Notes: a model not told the origin generated them from the sequence alone. Shown: positions 11,380 to 20,924, counted from the stretch's first letter. The stretch is 64,000 bases of DNA from Agromyces sp. Root81 (GCF_001429165.1 NZ_LMIR01000001.1:6342-70341), one strand, 5' to 3'. Made by a program: numbers and translations.

Positions 11380-12127
11380 GACGGATGTCGCGGCGATGGA
11401 CCAGGCCGACGACGAAGTCGTGACGGCCGAAGGCGCCGACGGCCCGGAGCAAGCGTCGGCGGCACCCGCGCAGAACGACGACGACGGTCCCGAGCTGTCG
11501 ATCGCCACGCCGCTCGATGTGCCGGGCCAGCCTCGGCTCGACCTCGATCGTGCGCTCGAGGCGATCCTCTTCATCGCCGACGAGCCGCAGAGCGTCGTCT
11601 CGCTGGCTGCGGCCGTGGCACGCCCGGTCGCCGAGGTGCGCGCCGCGATCGTGCGCCTCCGTGCCGACTACGACGGCGCCGGCACATCGGGCGAACCGCG
11701 AACGGATGTCGCGGGGGAGCCCGAGCCGCGAAGCATCCGTCGCGGGTTCGAACTCCGCGAGGTCGGCGGCGGCTGGCGATTCTACGTGCGCTCCGAGTAC
11801 GACACCCTCGTCGCGGACTTCGTGCTCACCCAGTCGTCGACCCGGCTGTCGCAGGCCGCGCTCGAGACGCTCTCGGTGATCGCCTACAAGCAGCCGATCT
11901 CGCGCTCGCAGGTCGCGTCGATCCGGGCGGTGAACGTCGACTCGGTCGTCCGCACGCTGCTCGGCCGCGGTCTCGTGACCGAGGTCGACACCGACCCCGA
12001 GACGGGCGCGATCCTCTACGGCACGACTGAGCTGCTGCTCACCAACCTCGGCATCAACTCGCTCGACGAGCTGCCCCACATCTCGCCGTTGCTCGATGAC
12101 GGCCAGGAAGGATTCGATTTTGACTGA
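11369..12127 (+). CDS. scpB: Segregation and condensation protein B
   Basis: Winged-helix partner of ScpA in the SMC condensin complex. The 252-residue protein has a low-complexity acidic N-terminus of about 50 residues. Two winged-helix domains follow, with the typical ALEAILFIADEP and QAALETLSVIAYKQPISRSQ stretches. The insertion around residues 95-120 is Gly/Glu-rich and probably a loop. It overlaps scpA by 11 bases and rluB by 8. Confidence 0.93.
   Translation: MTNETDVAAMDQADDEVVTAEGADGPEQASAAPAQNDDDGPELSIATPLDVPGQPRLDLDRALEAILFIADEPQSVVSLAAAVARPVAEVRAAIVRLRADYDGAGTSGEPRTDVAGEPEPRSIRRGFELREVGGGWRFYVRSEYDTLVADFVLTQSSTRLSQAALETLSVIAYKQPISRSQVASIRAVNVDSVVRTLLGRGLVTEVDTDPETGAILYGTTELLLTNLGINSLDELPHISPLLDDGQEGFDFD
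12105..12112 (+). promoter_or_regulatory. Strong Shine-Dalgarno deciding the rluB start
   Basis: AGGAAGGA lies seven bases before the TTG at 12120. This favours TTG 12120 over the in-frame ATG at 12096, which has no good site before it. Confidence 0.65.
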
Positions 12128-12917
12128 CGCAACCGGCTGGGGCGGCGAACCCGCCCCCGAAGGCGTACGCCTGCAGAAGGTGCTCGCTGCGGCGGGCGTC
12201 GCGAGCCGACGGGTCTCCGAGCAGTACATCGTCGAGGGACGCGTCGAGGTGAACGGCGAGATCGTCACCGAGCTCGGCCGTCGCATCGACCCCGAGACCG
12301 ACCTCGTCTCGGTCGACGGCGTCGCCGTGCAGCTCGACCCCGCGAAGCGCTACTACATGCTCAACAAGCCGCGCGGCGTCGTCTCCTCGATGCGCGACGA
12401 GCAGGGCCGACCCGACCTCACCCGCTTCACCGACGACCTCGAGGAGCGCGTGTTCAACGTGGGTCGGCTCGACGCCGAGACGAGCGGGCTGCTGCTGCTC
12501 ACGAACGACGGCGACCTCGCCCACGTGCTCGCGCATCCGTCGTTCGGCGTCTCGAAGACCTACATCGCGAAGGTCACGGGGCGGGTCACCCCGCAGGTCA
12601 TCCAGCAGCTGAAGAACGGCATCGAGCTCGAAGACGGCCCCATCAAGGCCGACAAGGCGCGGATCCTGCAGCAGCAGGGCGACGACCGGCACTCGATGGT
12701 GGAGCTGACCCTCCACTCGGGCCGCAACCGCATCGTGCGCCGAATGCTCGACGCAGTGGGGCATCCGGTCGTCGATCTCGTGCGCCGCAGCTTCGGCCCG
12801 CTCAACCTCGGCACCCTCAGGTCGGGTCAGATGCGCGAGTTGACTAAAGTGGAGCGGGGCCAGCTGCTCACCATCTCCCGCGCCGCGGACGCTGGCCGGG
12901 AGGGAAACGAGTCGTGA
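12120..12917 (+). CDS. rluB: 23S rRNA pseudouridine synthase, RluB/RsuA type
   Basis: Isomerises a uridine in rRNA to pseudouridine. The 265-residue protein has an S4 RNA-binding domain at about residues 13-70 (RLQKVLAAAGVASRR). The catalytic domain has the GRLDAETSGLLLLTNDGDL motif, in which the Asp is the catalytic residue. It follows scpB as in most Gram-positives, which supports RluB over RsuA. The TTG start is chosen because of the AGGAAGGA site; the ATG at 12096 is the alternative. Its stop overlaps the tyrA GTG. Confidence 0.92.
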   Translation: MTDATGWGGEPAPEGVRLQKVLAAAGVASRRVSEQYIVEGRVEVNGEIVTELGRRIDPETDLVSVDGVAVQLDPAKRYYMLNKPRGVVSSMRDEQGRPDLTRFTDDLEERVFNVGRLDAETSGLLLLTNDGDLAHVLAHPSFGVSKTYIAKVTGRVTPQVIQQLKNGIELEDGPIKADKARILQQQGDDRHSMVELTLHSGRNRIVRRMLDAVGHPVVDLVRRSFGPLNLGTLRSGQMRELTKVERGQLLTISRAADAGREGNES

Positions 12918-13996
12918 CGGAATCCCGCCTGACCGGCCCGGTTCGCGTGGTCGGTGTCGGGCTGCTCGGTGCGAGCATCGGCCTCGGCCTGCGTGCCAAG
13001 GGCATCGAGGTGATCCTCGCCGATGCGTCGCCCACGCACCTCGCGATCGCGGTCGACTACGGTGCCGGTCGGCCCGCCGTGGACGGTGACCGGCCGCAGC
13101 TCATCGTCGTGTGCGTGCCGCCCGACGTGACCGCCGACGTCGTCGCGGCCGAACTCGCGGCGTACCCCGACGCGATCGTCACGGATGTCGCGAGCGTCAA
13201 GCTCGCCGTGTACGAGGACCTGAAGGCCCGCGGTGCAGACCTCTCGCGGTACATCGGCACCCATCCCATGGCCGGGCGCGAGCGCGGCGGCCCCATGGCG
13301 GGCCGCGCCGACCTCTTCGTCGGCCGTCCATGGGTCGTCGCCGCGCACGGCGGCATCTCCTACCAGGACGGTTCGGCGATCGACGACCTCATCCTCGATC
13401 TCGGTGCCACCCTCGTGGAACTCACGCCCGAGCAGCACGACGCCGCCGTCGCCCTCGTCTCCCACGTGCCGCAGGTCGTCTCGAGCCTCATGGCCCGACG
13501 CCTCATCGACGCCCCGCACGCCTCGGTCAACCTCGCCGGTCAGGGCCTCCGCGACGTCACGCGCGTCGCGGCGAGCGACCCCGAACTCTGGGTGCAGATC
13601 CTCGGCCAGAACGCCGCGCCCGTCGCCGAGATCCTCCGCGGGTACCGCGGCGACCTCGACCGCTTCATCGACGCGCTCGACAACATGGATGCCCCTGGCG
13701 CACGCCGACGCGTCGCCGAAGAGCTCTTCGGCGGCAACACGGGCGTCGAACGGCTGCCCGGCAAACACGGTGTCGACCGGCGCTACTCGAGCCTCATCGT
13801 CATGGTCGACGACAGGCCCGGTCAACTCGCCCGTCTCTTCAACGACGTCGGCGATGCCGGCGCCAACATCGAAGACCTGCGACTCGAGCACTCGCCGGGT
13901 GCGCAGGTCGGTCTCGCCGAGATATCGGTGCTCCCCGAGGTGCTGCAGCACCTCACCGATGAGCTGGCCGCACGCGGCTGGCGGATTGCAGGTTGA
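12914..13996 (+). CDS. tyrA: Prephenate dehydrogenase with ACT domain
   Basis: NAD-dependent conversion of prephenate to 4-hydroxyphenylpyruvate in tyrosine synthesis. The 360-residue protein has an N-terminal nucleotide-binding motif [15 protein letters not shown] (about residue 10) and the catalytic-domain stretch [15 protein letters not shown]-terminal ACT domain starts near residue 295 ([19 protein letters not shown]) and probably senses tyrosine. The GTG start overlaps the rluB stop. Confidence 0.93.
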   Translation: MTESRLTGPVRVVGVGLLGASIGLGLRAKGIEVILADASPTHLAIAVDYGAGRPAVDGDRPQLIVVCVPPDVTADVVAAELAAYPDAIVTDVASVKLAVYEDLKARGADLSRYIGTHPMAGRERGGPMAGRADLFVGRPWVVAAHGGISYQDGSAIDDLILDLGATLVELTPEQHDAAVALVSHVPQVVSSLMARRLIDAPHASVNLAGQGLRDVTRVAASDPELWVQILGQNAAPVAEILRGYRGDLDRFIDALDNMDAPGARRRVAEELFGGNTGVERLPGKHGVDRRYSSLIVMVDDRPGQLARLFNDVGDAGANIEDLRLEHSPGAQVGLAEISVLPEVLQHLTDELAARGWRIAG

Positions 13997-13998
13997 AA

Positions 13999-14727
13999 GT
14001 GTCTCCCATCATCCCGTTCGTCGTGGCCGTCGACGGCCCGGCCGGCAGCGGCAAGTCGAGCGTGTCCAAGGCGGTCGCGCGCCGACTCGACTTCGGCTTC
14101 CTCGACACGGGCGCCGCGTACCGTGCGCTGGCATGGCACGCTGAGGCATCCGGTGTGGACACCGACGACTCGGCATCCGTCGTCTCGTGCCTCGACTCGT
14201 TCGACTACCGCATCGGTACCGACCCGACCGGCTACGCCGTGCACGTCGGCGAGGTCGACGTGACCGAGGCGATCCGCGATCCGCAGATCTCCGCCGTCGT
14301 GAGCGCCGTCGCGCGAGTACCCGAGGTTCGCCGTCACCTCATCGAGCTGTTCCGCTCGATCATGGCGGCCGTCGAAGCGCCCGGGATCATCGTCGAAGGG
14401 CGCGACATCACGACCGTCGTCGCGCCCGATGCGCCCGTTCGCATCCTCCTCACAGCATCCGAAGCGGTTAGAATGGGCAGGCGCTCCGCCGAACTGACCG
14501 GATCCTCGGTCGAGGCAGTGGGGGAGCAGCTGCGGAAGCGCGACGCGGCGGACTCCAAGGTCGTGGACTTCATGACCGCGGCAGACGGCGTCACCACCGT
14601 CGATTCGACCGAACTCGACTTCGACCAGACGGTCGAAGCGGTGATCGGCGTGATCCGCGCAGCGCAACCGGCGCTCGTCCCGGAGTACGACGCCCGGGGC
14701 GCACAGATTTCAGAGGAGACACCATGA
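13999..14727 (+). CDS. cmk: Cytidylate kinase
   Basis: Phosphorylates CMP and dCMP with ATP. The 242-residue protein carries the P-loop [18 protein letters not shown] near residue 13, the [11 protein letters not shown] motif that contacts CMP, and EGRDITTVV. The GTG at 13999 lies two bases after the tyrA stop, with a CAGG six bases upstream. The TTG at 13993, overlapping the tyrA stop, is an equally possible start two residues earlier. It ends by overlapping the der ATG, the usual cmk-der pair. Confidence 0.92.
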   Translation: MSPIIPFVVAVDGPAGSGKSSVSKAVARRLDFGFLDTGAAYRALAWHAEASGVDTDDSASVVSCLDSFDYRIGTDPTGYAVHVGEVDVTEAIRDPQISAVVSAVARVPEVRRHLIELFRSIMAAVEAPGIIVEGRDITTVVAPDAPVRILLTASEAVRMGRRSAELTGSSVEAVGEQLRKRDAADSKVVDFMTAADGVTTVDSTELDFDQTVEAVIGVIRAAQPALVPEYDARGAQISEETP

Positions 14728-16238
14728 CCGACAAGAGCGAAGAGTTCGACGCTCCCGACGACGACCTCGCCGAGCGTCTCGCCGGCGTCGACGACGAGCT
14801 CGCCGAGCAGCGCGCAGCCACGCTGCGGTCGGGGCTCGCCGACTACGCGCTCGACGACGACGACCTCGACGTGCTCGAGCTGTCGGAGGAGGGCGAGGAG
14901 GGCATCCGCTACCTCCCCGCGCTGCCCGTCATCGCGATCGTCGGTCGCCCGAACGTCGGCAAGTCCGCCCTTGTGAACCGCATCCTCGGCCGCCGTGAGG
15001 CCGTCGTGGAGGACACCCCCGGTGTCACCCGTGACCGCGTCTCGTACAAGGGCGAGTACCTCGACCGTCGCTTCACCCTCGTCGACACCGGCGGATGGGA
15101 GCCCGACGCGAAGGGCATCGACGCCTCTGTCGCCGCGCAGGCCGAAGTCGCCATCGACCTCTGCGATGTCGTGCTCTTCGTCGTCGACGCGACGGTCGGC
15201 GCGACCTCCACCGACGAGCACGTCGTGCGGCTGCTCCGCAAGACGAACAAGCCCGTGTTCCTGCTGGCGAACAAGGTCGACGACGCCCGCCAGGAGCCTG
15301 AGGCCGCAGCCCTCTGGAACCTCGGTCTCGGCGAGCCCTACCCGGTCTCTGCGCTGCACGGTCGCGGCGTCGCCGACATGCTCGAATCGGTCTTCAAGGT
15401 GCTGCCGCAGGTCTCGGCCGTCGCGAAGGACGAGTTCGGCGGCCCCCGCCGCGTCGCGATCCTCGGTCGCCCGAACGTCGGCAAGTCGAGCCTGCTCAAC
15501 AAGTCGGCGGGTGAAGAGCGCGTCGTCGTGAACGAGCTCGCCGGCACCACGCGCGACCCCGTCGACGAGCAGATCGAGCTCGGCGGCAAGATCTGGCGCT
15601 TCGTCGACACCGCCGGCATCCGTCGTCGGGTGCACCTGCAGCAGGGTGCCGACTTCTACGCCTCGCTCCGCACCCAGGCCGCGCTCGAGAAGGCCGAGGT
15701 CGCCGTCGTGCTCCTCGACGTCTCGGTGCCGATCTCTGAACAAGACGTGCGCATCATCGACCTCGTGCTCGAGTCGGGCCGCGCGCTCGTGCTCGCCTAC
15801 AACAAGTGGGACCTGCTCGACGATGAACGCCGCCGGTACCTCGAACGCGAGATCGAGCAGGACCTGCACCACGTGGCGTGGGCGCCGCGCGTCAACATCT
15901 CGGCCAAGACCGGCCGCCACCTCGAGAAGCTCGTGCCGGCCCTCGAGACGGCCCTCGAGTCGTGGGACACGCGCATTCCGACCGGCAAGTTCAACGCGTT
16001 CCTCACCGAGCTGACGCAGGAGCACCCGCACCCGGTTCGCGGCGGCAAGCAGCCCCGTGTGCTGTTCGGCACCCAGGCGGCCAGCCGCCCGCCGACATTC
16101 GTGCTGTTCACGACCGGATTCCTCGACCCGGGCTACCGCCGGTTCATCCAGCGGCGCCTGCGCGAGATCTACGGCTTCGTGGGCTCGCCCATCGTCATCA
16201 ACATGCGCGTGCGCGAGAAGCGCGATCGCTCGAAGTAG
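14724..16238 (+). CDS. der: Ribosome biogenesis GTPase Der (EngA)
   Basis: A 504-residue GTPase needed for 50S subunit assembly. Two consecutive G domains each start with GRPNVGKS (about residues 73 and 249), with DTGGW and DTAGIR switch motifs and NKVD/NKWD specificity motifs. A KH-like domain ends the protein ([15 protein letters not shown]). The first 65 residues are an acidic extension typical of actinobacterial Der. GAGGAG lies before the ATG, which overlaps the cmk stop. Confidence 0.95.
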   Translation: MTDKSEEFDAPDDDLAERLAGVDDELAEQRAATLRSGLADYALDDDDLDVLELSEEGEEGIRYLPALPVIAIVGRPNVGKSALVNRILGRREAVVEDTPGVTRDRVSYKGEYLDRRFTLVDTGGWEPDAKGIDASVAAQAEVAIDLCDVVLFVVDATVGATSTDEHVVRLLRKTNKPVFLLANKVDDARQEPEAAALWNLGLGEPYPVSALHGRGVADMLESVFKVLPQVSAVAKDEFGGPRRVAILGRPNVGKSSLLNKSAGEERVVVNELAGTTRDPVDEQIELGGKIWRFVDTAGIRRRVHLQQGADFYASLRTQAALEKAEVAVVLLDVSVPISEQDVRIIDLVLESGRALVLAYNKWDLLDDERRRYLEREIEQDLHHVAWAPRVNISAKTGRHLEKLVPALETALESWDTRIPTGKFNAFLTELTQEHPHPVRGGKQPRVLFGTQAASRPPTFVLFTTGFLDPGYRRFIQRRLREIYGFVGSPIVINMRVREKRDRSK

Positions 16239-16246
16239 GTCCACGG

Positions 16247-16891
16247 ATGTCGCGGCGCCCGAGTCGTTCCCGCACTGGGAGCGGCTCGGGCGTTCGCGCT
16301 CTCTACGTCGAGATCATCGTGCGCGCCGACCTCGACGAGCTCTGGCGGCTCACGCAGAACCCCGAACTGCACCCGCGGTGGGATCTGCGCTTCTCATCGA
16401 TCACGCCTGCGGTGATGGTGCCCGACGGCCGCACGCGCTTCATCTACGAACGCGCGCTCGGCGTGCACACCATTCGCGGCACCGGCGTCTCGCTCGGCGA
16501 GCGAACGCACACCGACGGTGGTGCGACCTCCGCGTTGCGGTTCGACACGGATGACCCGTGGTCGCCGCTGCGCGACGGCCGCGGCTACTGGCGCTACATC
16601 CCGACGCCCGACGGCGTGCGCTTCATCACGGGGTACGATTACGAGCCCGGATTCGGCAGGCTCGCCGATCTCGTCATCCGCCCGTTCGTGCGCTGGATGA
16701 CGGCGTGGAGTTTCGACCGCCTCAGAATCTGGGCCGAGACCGGCGTGGAGCCCGAGCGCTGGCCGGTGGCATCCGTCATCATGTTCTGGCGGGGCGATCG
16801 GCCCCGTGCCCGACGATGCCGAACCACGCCGCCGGCGCGCGGTGCGTTCGCGTTCGTGCCCGACAGCCTCGCCGCACTGGAGCAGCCATGA
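16247..16891 (+). CDS. SRPBCC (START-like) superfamily protein
   Basis: A 214-residue protein that looks like a START/Bet v1-type fold. A signal is the opening beta strand and helix VEIIVRADLDELWRLTQNPELHPRWDLRF, which in this superfamily starts a helix-grip ligand pocket (cited here as LWRLTQNPELHPRWDLRF). The rest alternates short strands and ends with a long amphipathic helix (PFVRWMTAWSFDRLRIWAE). The start is an ATG eight bases after der. The stop overlaps the next ATG (ATGA), so it is probably co-translated with the DUF4166 gene. Ligand and role are unknown. Confidence 0.65.
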   Translation: MSRRPSRSRTGSGSGVRALYVEIIVRADLDELWRLTQNPELHPRWDLRFSSITPAVMVPDGRTRFIYERALGVHTIRGTGVSLGERTHTDGGATSALRFDTDDPWSPLRDGRGYWRYIPTPDGVRFITGYDYEPGFGRLADLVIRPFVRWMTAWSFDRLRIWAETGVEPERWPVASVIMFWRGDRPRARRCRTTPPARGAFAFVPDSLAALEQP

Positions 16892-17613
16892 CCGAGATTA
16901 CCGGTGATGCCCGGGCGTCTGCGGCATCGACGCACGGCGCGGTGTTCCCGCGGGCGCTCGGCGACGACTTCGGACGCCTGCATCCGATGATGCAGCGACG
17001 GTTCGGCGTCTCGCTCGACCGCGGGTACGCGTGCATCGGCCGCGGCGTGATGACGAGCGTTCGGCGCGGACCGTGGTGGACGGTGCCGTTCCTGCAGATC
17101 GGGCGGCTCCGCAACATCCTGATCCCCGATGTCGGGCGCGACGTGCCGTTCACGATCGAGAACCACGCCTACGTCGACCCGTTCGGACGGGAGACGGTGA
17201 CGTTCGTGCGCGAGTACCGCGCGCCGGGCCGACGACGCTCGAGTCGCTTCGACGCGACGATGGTGTTCGACCCGAAGCGCGGCGCAGTGGTCGACTACCT
17301 CGGGACGCACCAGCATCTCGCCGTCGACCTGACGCTCGAGGTCGAGCCCGACGGGTCGCTGCTGCTGCGCTCGGGTGCGCAGCGCTTTCGCGAGGGGTGG
17401 ATCGACTTCCGGTTCCCGATGCTCTTCTCGGGGTATGCGGAGCTGCGTGAGCGGTTCGACGAGGCCGAAGGAGTCTTCCGCGTTCGCCTCGAGGTGCGCA
17501 ATCGCGTCTTCGGATTCCTCTTCGGCTACGAGGGTTGGTTCGTGAGCGAGTTCCCCGACGCGACCGAGGCGCCCGCGCGTGTGCTGCCGAAACGGCACGA
17601 GGCGCGGTACTGA
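16888..17613 (+). CDS. DUF4166 family protein
   Basis: A 241-residue protein matching the DUF4166 pattern: HGAVFPRALGDDFGRLHPMMQRRFG near the N-terminus (cited as FPRALGDDFGRLHPMMQRRF), several predicted beta strands, and FPMLFSGYAELRERFDE near the end. In other actinobacteria this domain is often fused or adjacent to a short-chain dehydrogenase or a START-like protein, as here. It has no signal peptide and no clear catalytic motif. Its start overlaps the SRPBCC stop, so the two proteins may work together. The function is unknown. Confidence 0.75.
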   Translation: MTEITGDARASAASTHGAVFPRALGDDFGRLHPMMQRRFGVSLDRGYACIGRGVMTSVRRGPWWTVPFLQIGRLRNILIPDVGRDVPFTIENHAYVDPFGRETVTFVREYRAPGRRRSSRFDATMVFDPKRGAVVDYLGTHQHLAVDLTLEVEPDGSLLLRSGAQRFREGWIDFRFPMLFSGYAELRERFDEAEGVFRVRLEVRNRVFGFLFGYEGWFVSEFPDATEAPARVLPKRHEARY

Positions 17614-17618
17614 CGGCG

Positions 17619-17855
17619 ATGGATGTCTCGATCCGGGTGAAGCCCGGCAGCCGCAGAGGGCCGCTCGTGGAGGCGCTGGAGGGCGACCCCGCCGCCGCAC
17701 TCACCGTGTTCGTGCGCGAGCGAGCGGTGGACGGTGCCGCGAACGCCGGCGTCGTCGCGGCACTCGCCGCGCACTTCGGTGTGCCGCGGAGTCGCGTGCA
17801 CATCCTGCGTGGCGAGTCGTCGCGCGTGAAGCGCGTCCGCATCGACGTGGACTGA
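17619..17855 (+). CDS. DUF167 (YggU-like) family protein
   Basis: A 78-residue member of the DUF167/YggU family. Signatures are VSIRVKPGSRRGPLVE at the start, the DGAANAGVVAALAAHFGVPRSRV core and the closing LRGESSRVKRVRID. The family is widespread, with a small alpha/beta fold and no established function. It lies five bases after the DUF4166 gene and is probably in the same transcript. Confidence 0.88.
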   Translation: MDVSIRVKPGSRRGPLVEALEGDPAAALTVFVRERAVDGAANAGVVAALAAHFGVPRSRVHILRGESSRVKRVRIDVD

Positions 17856-17878
17856 GCCGGAGGAGACCGAGAGGCGCC

Positions 17879-17884
17879 TACGAT
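17879..17884 (+). promoter_or_regulatory. Probable -10 element for the leaderless CHAD gene
   Basis: TACGAT at 17879-17884, followed by six bases (ggcgcc) and then the ATG at 17891. This is the spacing seen at several other leaderless-looking starts in the window. Confidence 0.5.
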
Positions 17885-17890
17885 GGCGCC

Positions 17891-18808
17891 ATGGATCTCG
17901 TCGAAGCGGACGACGCCGCCCGCACCGCAGTGATGGTCGCGCTGGGTGAGATCCGGGGGCGCCTCGACGAGATCGAGCCCGCGGCCCTGGCCGACGAACC
18001 CGATGCCGTGCACCGACTACGAACGACGGTACGTCGGCTTCGCAGTGTGCTGGCCGCGTACGGGCCGCTGTTCGACGCGCCTGCCGTGGAGGAGGTGCGT
18101 CGCAGATATCGAAAGCTCGGCCGGCGGCTCGGCAGGGTGCGCGATCTCGAGGTGCGGCTCCAGGTGGCCGAATCGGGGCTGCATGACGCGGTGGAGTCGG
18201 GCACCTTCGACCCTGTAGCGCTGGCTCGGATCAGGGCGGGAATCGCCGCCGAAGCGGGGGCGTCGCACCGGCTCGCACACGAGAGGTTCGTCGAGCACGA
18301 GCAACACCCGGGTGCGGCCCGGCGCCGCGCTGTGCTCGACGATCTCCTCGCCGGAGCGCCCGCGACCTTGCTTGCCGGTGGGGCGGTCCGGCCGGTGCTC
18401 GCCGCGCTCCTCGCGCGCGAAGCGCGCCGGACCGTCGGGCACGCGTCAGGGGTCGATGCGTCCAGGACCCCTGCTCAGCTGCATGCCGTGCGGAGGGCCG
18501 GGCGGCGACTCCGATACGCCGCCGAGGCGCTGAGCGAAGACCCGGTCGAAATCCTCGGTGAGCCGGCGCGGCGACTCGCTGCAGCTGGGGAGACGATCCA
18601 GGACGTGCTCGGCGATCACCGCGATCATGTGCTGTTCGCGAGGTATCTGCGACGTTCGGCTTCGGACGTGGCCGAACTCCGGCACGACCGCGACGTGCTC
18701 GAGCAGCTCGCGGTCGACGCGGATCTGCGTGCCGCAGCGCGGGTCGCCGAACTCGAACCTGCGGTGCAGGAGCTTCGCCGTGCCGAGCGCGAATGGCGGT
18801 CGCGCTGA
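17891..18808 (+). CDS. CHAD domain protein
   Basis: A 305-residue, almost entirely helical protein with the conserved histidine-alpha-helical (CHAD) pattern: DAVHRLRTTVRRLRSVLAAY near residue 37 and QLHAVRRAGRRLRYAAEAL near residue 200, each with the basic Arg/His-rich helix face that binds polyphosphate in studied members. The second, divergent half repeats the fold. CHAD proteins locate to polyphosphate granules or accompany triphosphate tunnel enzymes; no CYTH domain is present here. The ATG at 17891 follows a -10-like TACGAT by six bases. Confidence 0.88.
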   Translation: MDLVEADDAARTAVMVALGEIRGRLDEIEPAALADEPDAVHRLRTTVRRLRSVLAAYGPLFDAPAVEEVRRRYRKLGRRLGRVRDLEVRLQVAESGLHDAVESGTFDPVALARIRAGIAAEAGASHRLAHERFVEHEQHPGAARRRAVLDDLLAGAPATLLAGGAVRPVLAALLAREARRTVGHASGVDASRTPAQLHAVRRAGRRLRYAAEALSEDPVEILGEPARRLAAAGETIQDVLGDHRDHVLFARYLRRSASDVAELRHDRDVLEQLAVDADLRAAARVAELEPAVQELRRAEREWRSR

Positions 18809-18835
18809 CGCACGCGCTGCATCAGCACGCCATGC

Positions 18836-19459
18836 TCAGCTGCTCAGTTCAACCTGCATGATCGCGCGGTCGGGCCTCGGGCGGGCGACCTCGGTGAAGC
18901 CCGCGTGCGCGAACATCGAGACGGTGCCGTGGAAGAGCGCGTCGGCGGTCACCTTCGCGCGGACCTTCGGGTCGACGGCGTAGGCCTCGACGACGAGGGC
19001 GCCGCCTGCACGGGCGAAGTCGACGGCCGCTTCTGCGAGGGCGCGAGCGACGCCTCGGCCTCGATGGTTGCGCGGTACGACGAAGCACGAGACCGCCCAC
19101 ACTGCGTCGTCATCGAGGTCGGGGTAGGCGGTGCCGCCCTTGACGATGGTGCTCTGGCTGAGCCGGGGGAGATCGCTGCGCGGCTCGACGGCGCACCAGC
19201 CGACCGGTGTCTCGCCGTCGTAGGCGACGAGCCCGCGGCCGATGCCGGTCGTGCGGAGCTGCTCTTGCAGCCGGTCGTGCAGGCCCTCGTCGCCGAATCT
19301 GCGCCAATCGCTGCCGGGGATCTTGTACCACTGGCACCAGCAGTGCGCGGCGTCGCCACGAGTGCCGAATACGGCCTCGACATCGGCGAACGGCACGTCG
19401 CTCGCTGGAGCGACCCGGAGTTGGATCGGTTCGAGATCTTCGGTCACGTCGGTGATCAC
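18836..19459 (-). CDS. GNAT family N-acetyltransferase
   Basis: A 207-residue acetyltransferase. The acetyl-CoA loop appears as VVPRNHRGRGVARALAEAAVDFA near residue 137 (R-G-x-G-V/I-A). The upstream strand motif VAYDGETPVGWCAVEPRSDLP and the start-proximal CWCQWY stretch are common in a subgroup of actinobacterial GNAT proteins. The GTG at 19459 is chosen because earlier in-frame starts run into the marR promoter region. The gene is divergent from marR. The substrate is unknown. Confidence 0.78.
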   Translation of the reverse strand: MITDVTEDLEPIQLRVAPASDVPFADVEAVFGTRGDAAHCWCQWYKIPGSDWRRFGDEGLHDRLQEQLRTTGIGRGLVAYDGETPVGWCAVEPRSDLPRLSQSTIVKGGTAYPDLDDDAVWAVSCFVVPRNHRGRGVARALAEAAVDFARAGGALVVEAYAVDPKVRAKVTADALFHGTVSMFAHAGFTEVARPRPDRAIMQVELSS

Positions 19460-19545
19460 CTTTCGAATGTAGCGCCGACCACCGACATCCGCAGCGGGTT
19501 CGCTGTGCTCGAAGGTGGGAATCGTGAAGCTAGGTAACAATGCAG

Positions 19546-19558
19546 TATCATCATGATA
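19546..19558. promoter_or_regulatory. MarR operator over the marR -10
   Basis: TATCATCATGATA is a perfect inverted repeat (six bases each side of one central base). It ends on the first base of the marR ATG at 19558. Its left half TATCAT is also a good -10 sitting six bases before that ATG. A repressor bound here would block the promoter and the start codon at once, the usual MarR autoregulation layout. It also lies 87 bases upstream of the divergent acetyltransferase. Confidence 0.6.
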
Positions 19559-20037
19559 TGACGCCCGAGATCACCGTGCTCGACCGTCTGCTCGAGGTCA
19601 GCGAACTCTTCCAGAAGGACATGGCCCGCGCGTTCGCGGGCACCCCACTGACGCCCTCGCGCACCCGGCTGCTCTGGGAGCTCGCCGCCAGCGGCCCGTC
19701 GACGCAGCACGCCCTCGCCACGCGGCTGGAGGTGAGCCCGCGCAACATCACCGGTCTCGTGGACGCGCTCGAGGCGGGCGGCTACGTCACCCGCTCGCCG
19801 CACCCGAGCGATCGGCGGGCGATCATCGTGTCGCTCGCGGCATCCGCTCAAGCCTTCATGCGCGACATGCAGCGCGACCATGCCGAGCTCTCGGCCGAAT
19901 TGCTCGGCGCCGTCGCGCCGGCCGACCGCGCCGCGCTGCTGCGGGGTGTCGAGGCGATCGCCGGGCGCCTCCGGGAGCTCGTCGAGGCCGAAGAGCAGCG
20001 CGGTGAAGCGGCCGAGGCTCGGGCGGTGGGGGAGTGA
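19558..20037 (+). CDS. MarR family transcriptional regulator
   Basis: A 159-residue winged-helix repressor. The helix-turn-helix and wing are in TQHALATRLEVSPRNITGLVDAL and GYVTRSPHPSDRRAIIVSLA (about residues 50-100), flanked by helices that form the dimer interface. An ATG at 19540 would add six residues but would read through the palindrome, so 19558, with a -10 six bases upstream, is preferred. The GTGA overlap links it to the following membrane protein gene, which is therefore a likely target. Confidence 0.85.
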   Translation: MTPEITVLDRLLEVSELFQKDMARAFAGTPLTPSRTRLLWELAASGPSTQHALATRLEVSPRNITGLVDALEAGGYVTRSPHPSDRRAIIVSLAASAQAFMRDMQRDHAELSAELLGAVAPADRAALLRGVEAIAGRLRELVEAEEQRGEAAEARAVGE

Positions 20038-20714
20038 GCACCGAGACCTCGGCGCGCGCCGAGGCATTTGTCTGGCTGCACATCGGGTCGTTTCTGAAGC
20101 GCGCCCTTTTGCTGGAGCTCAGCATCTACGCGAGCATCGGCCGGTTCATCGTGCGGCGCCCGGCGATCTCGCCCGGCGCGCGCGGATTCGGCTTCCACAA
20201 GCCGGTGCTGACGATCCTCATGATCTTCATCGTGCTCTCGGCTGTGGAGATCCCGATCTTCGACCTCATCGTGCATCGCTGGCTCGCCGTGCGCATCACT
20301 CTGCTCGTGCTCGGCATCTGGGGGCTCACCTGGATGTTCGGCCTGCTGTGCTCATACCTCATGCGGCCGCACACGGTCGGCCCCGACGGCATCCGCGTGC
20401 GCGCCGGCCTCGAGACCGACATCGCGCTGAGCTGGGACGACATCGCCTCGGTCGCCCGGAACTTGCGGGTCGACGAGCCGAAGCAGCCGAAGATCGTCGA
20501 GACCCTTCGACAGGCTCAGGACGGCGCGGATGCCTCGCGCACCCTCATGCTGCGCATCAACAACGAGACCTGTGTCGAGATCGAACTCGAGGGTCCGACC
20601 GTTGTGCGGCTGCCCGGGCACGGCGCCGCGGGCGGCGAGCAGGCGATCACCGCGGTGCGCATCTGGGTCGACGATCCGGTGGCGTTCATGGATGAGGTGC
20701 GGAAGTACATCTGA
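20034..20714 (+). CDS. Membrane protein of unknown function, co-transcribed with marR
   Basis: A 226-residue protein with two or three hydrophobic segments (about residues 58-78 and 88-112). A C-terminal soluble domain of about 110 residues starts at VGPDGIRVRAGLETDIALSWDDIASV, a PH-like strand pattern. The start GTG overlaps the marR stop. Around residue 157 a copy of a short dispersed repeat (20503-20520) inserts the in-frame peptide LRQAQDG. No transport or enzyme signature is visible. Confidence 0.7.
   Translation: MSTETSARAEAFVWLHIGSFLKRALLLELSIYASIGRFIVRRPAISPGARGFGFHKPVLTILMIFIVLSAVEIPIFDLIVHRWLAVRITLLVLGIWGLTWMFGLLCSYLMRPHTVGPDGIRVRAGLETDIALSWDDIASVARNLRVDEPKQPKIVETLRQAQDGADASRTLMLRINNETCVEIELEGPTVVRLPGHGAAGGEQAITAVRIWVDDPVAFMDEVRKYI
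20503..20520 (+). repeat. Dispersed short repeat within a gene
   Basis: CCCTTCGACAGGCTCAGG, a word I know as a common interspersed repeat in actinobacterial genomes, usually found between genes. Here it lies in frame inside the membrane protein gene and codes LRQAQ in an otherwise loop-like region. Confidence 0.6.
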
Positions 20715-20846
20715 GGCTGGTGCGCTCGATGCGCTGAATCGGTCAGTTCTCACCGAGCGGATGCCCCCGGACGCCCCATGTGTCACGAGCACCCCTTCGG
20801 ATGCCGCTATGATGGTCAAGTTGTCTTCGGAGAAATCCGGTGGCAT

Positions 20847-20923
<77 letters not shown>

Positions 20924-20924
20924 G

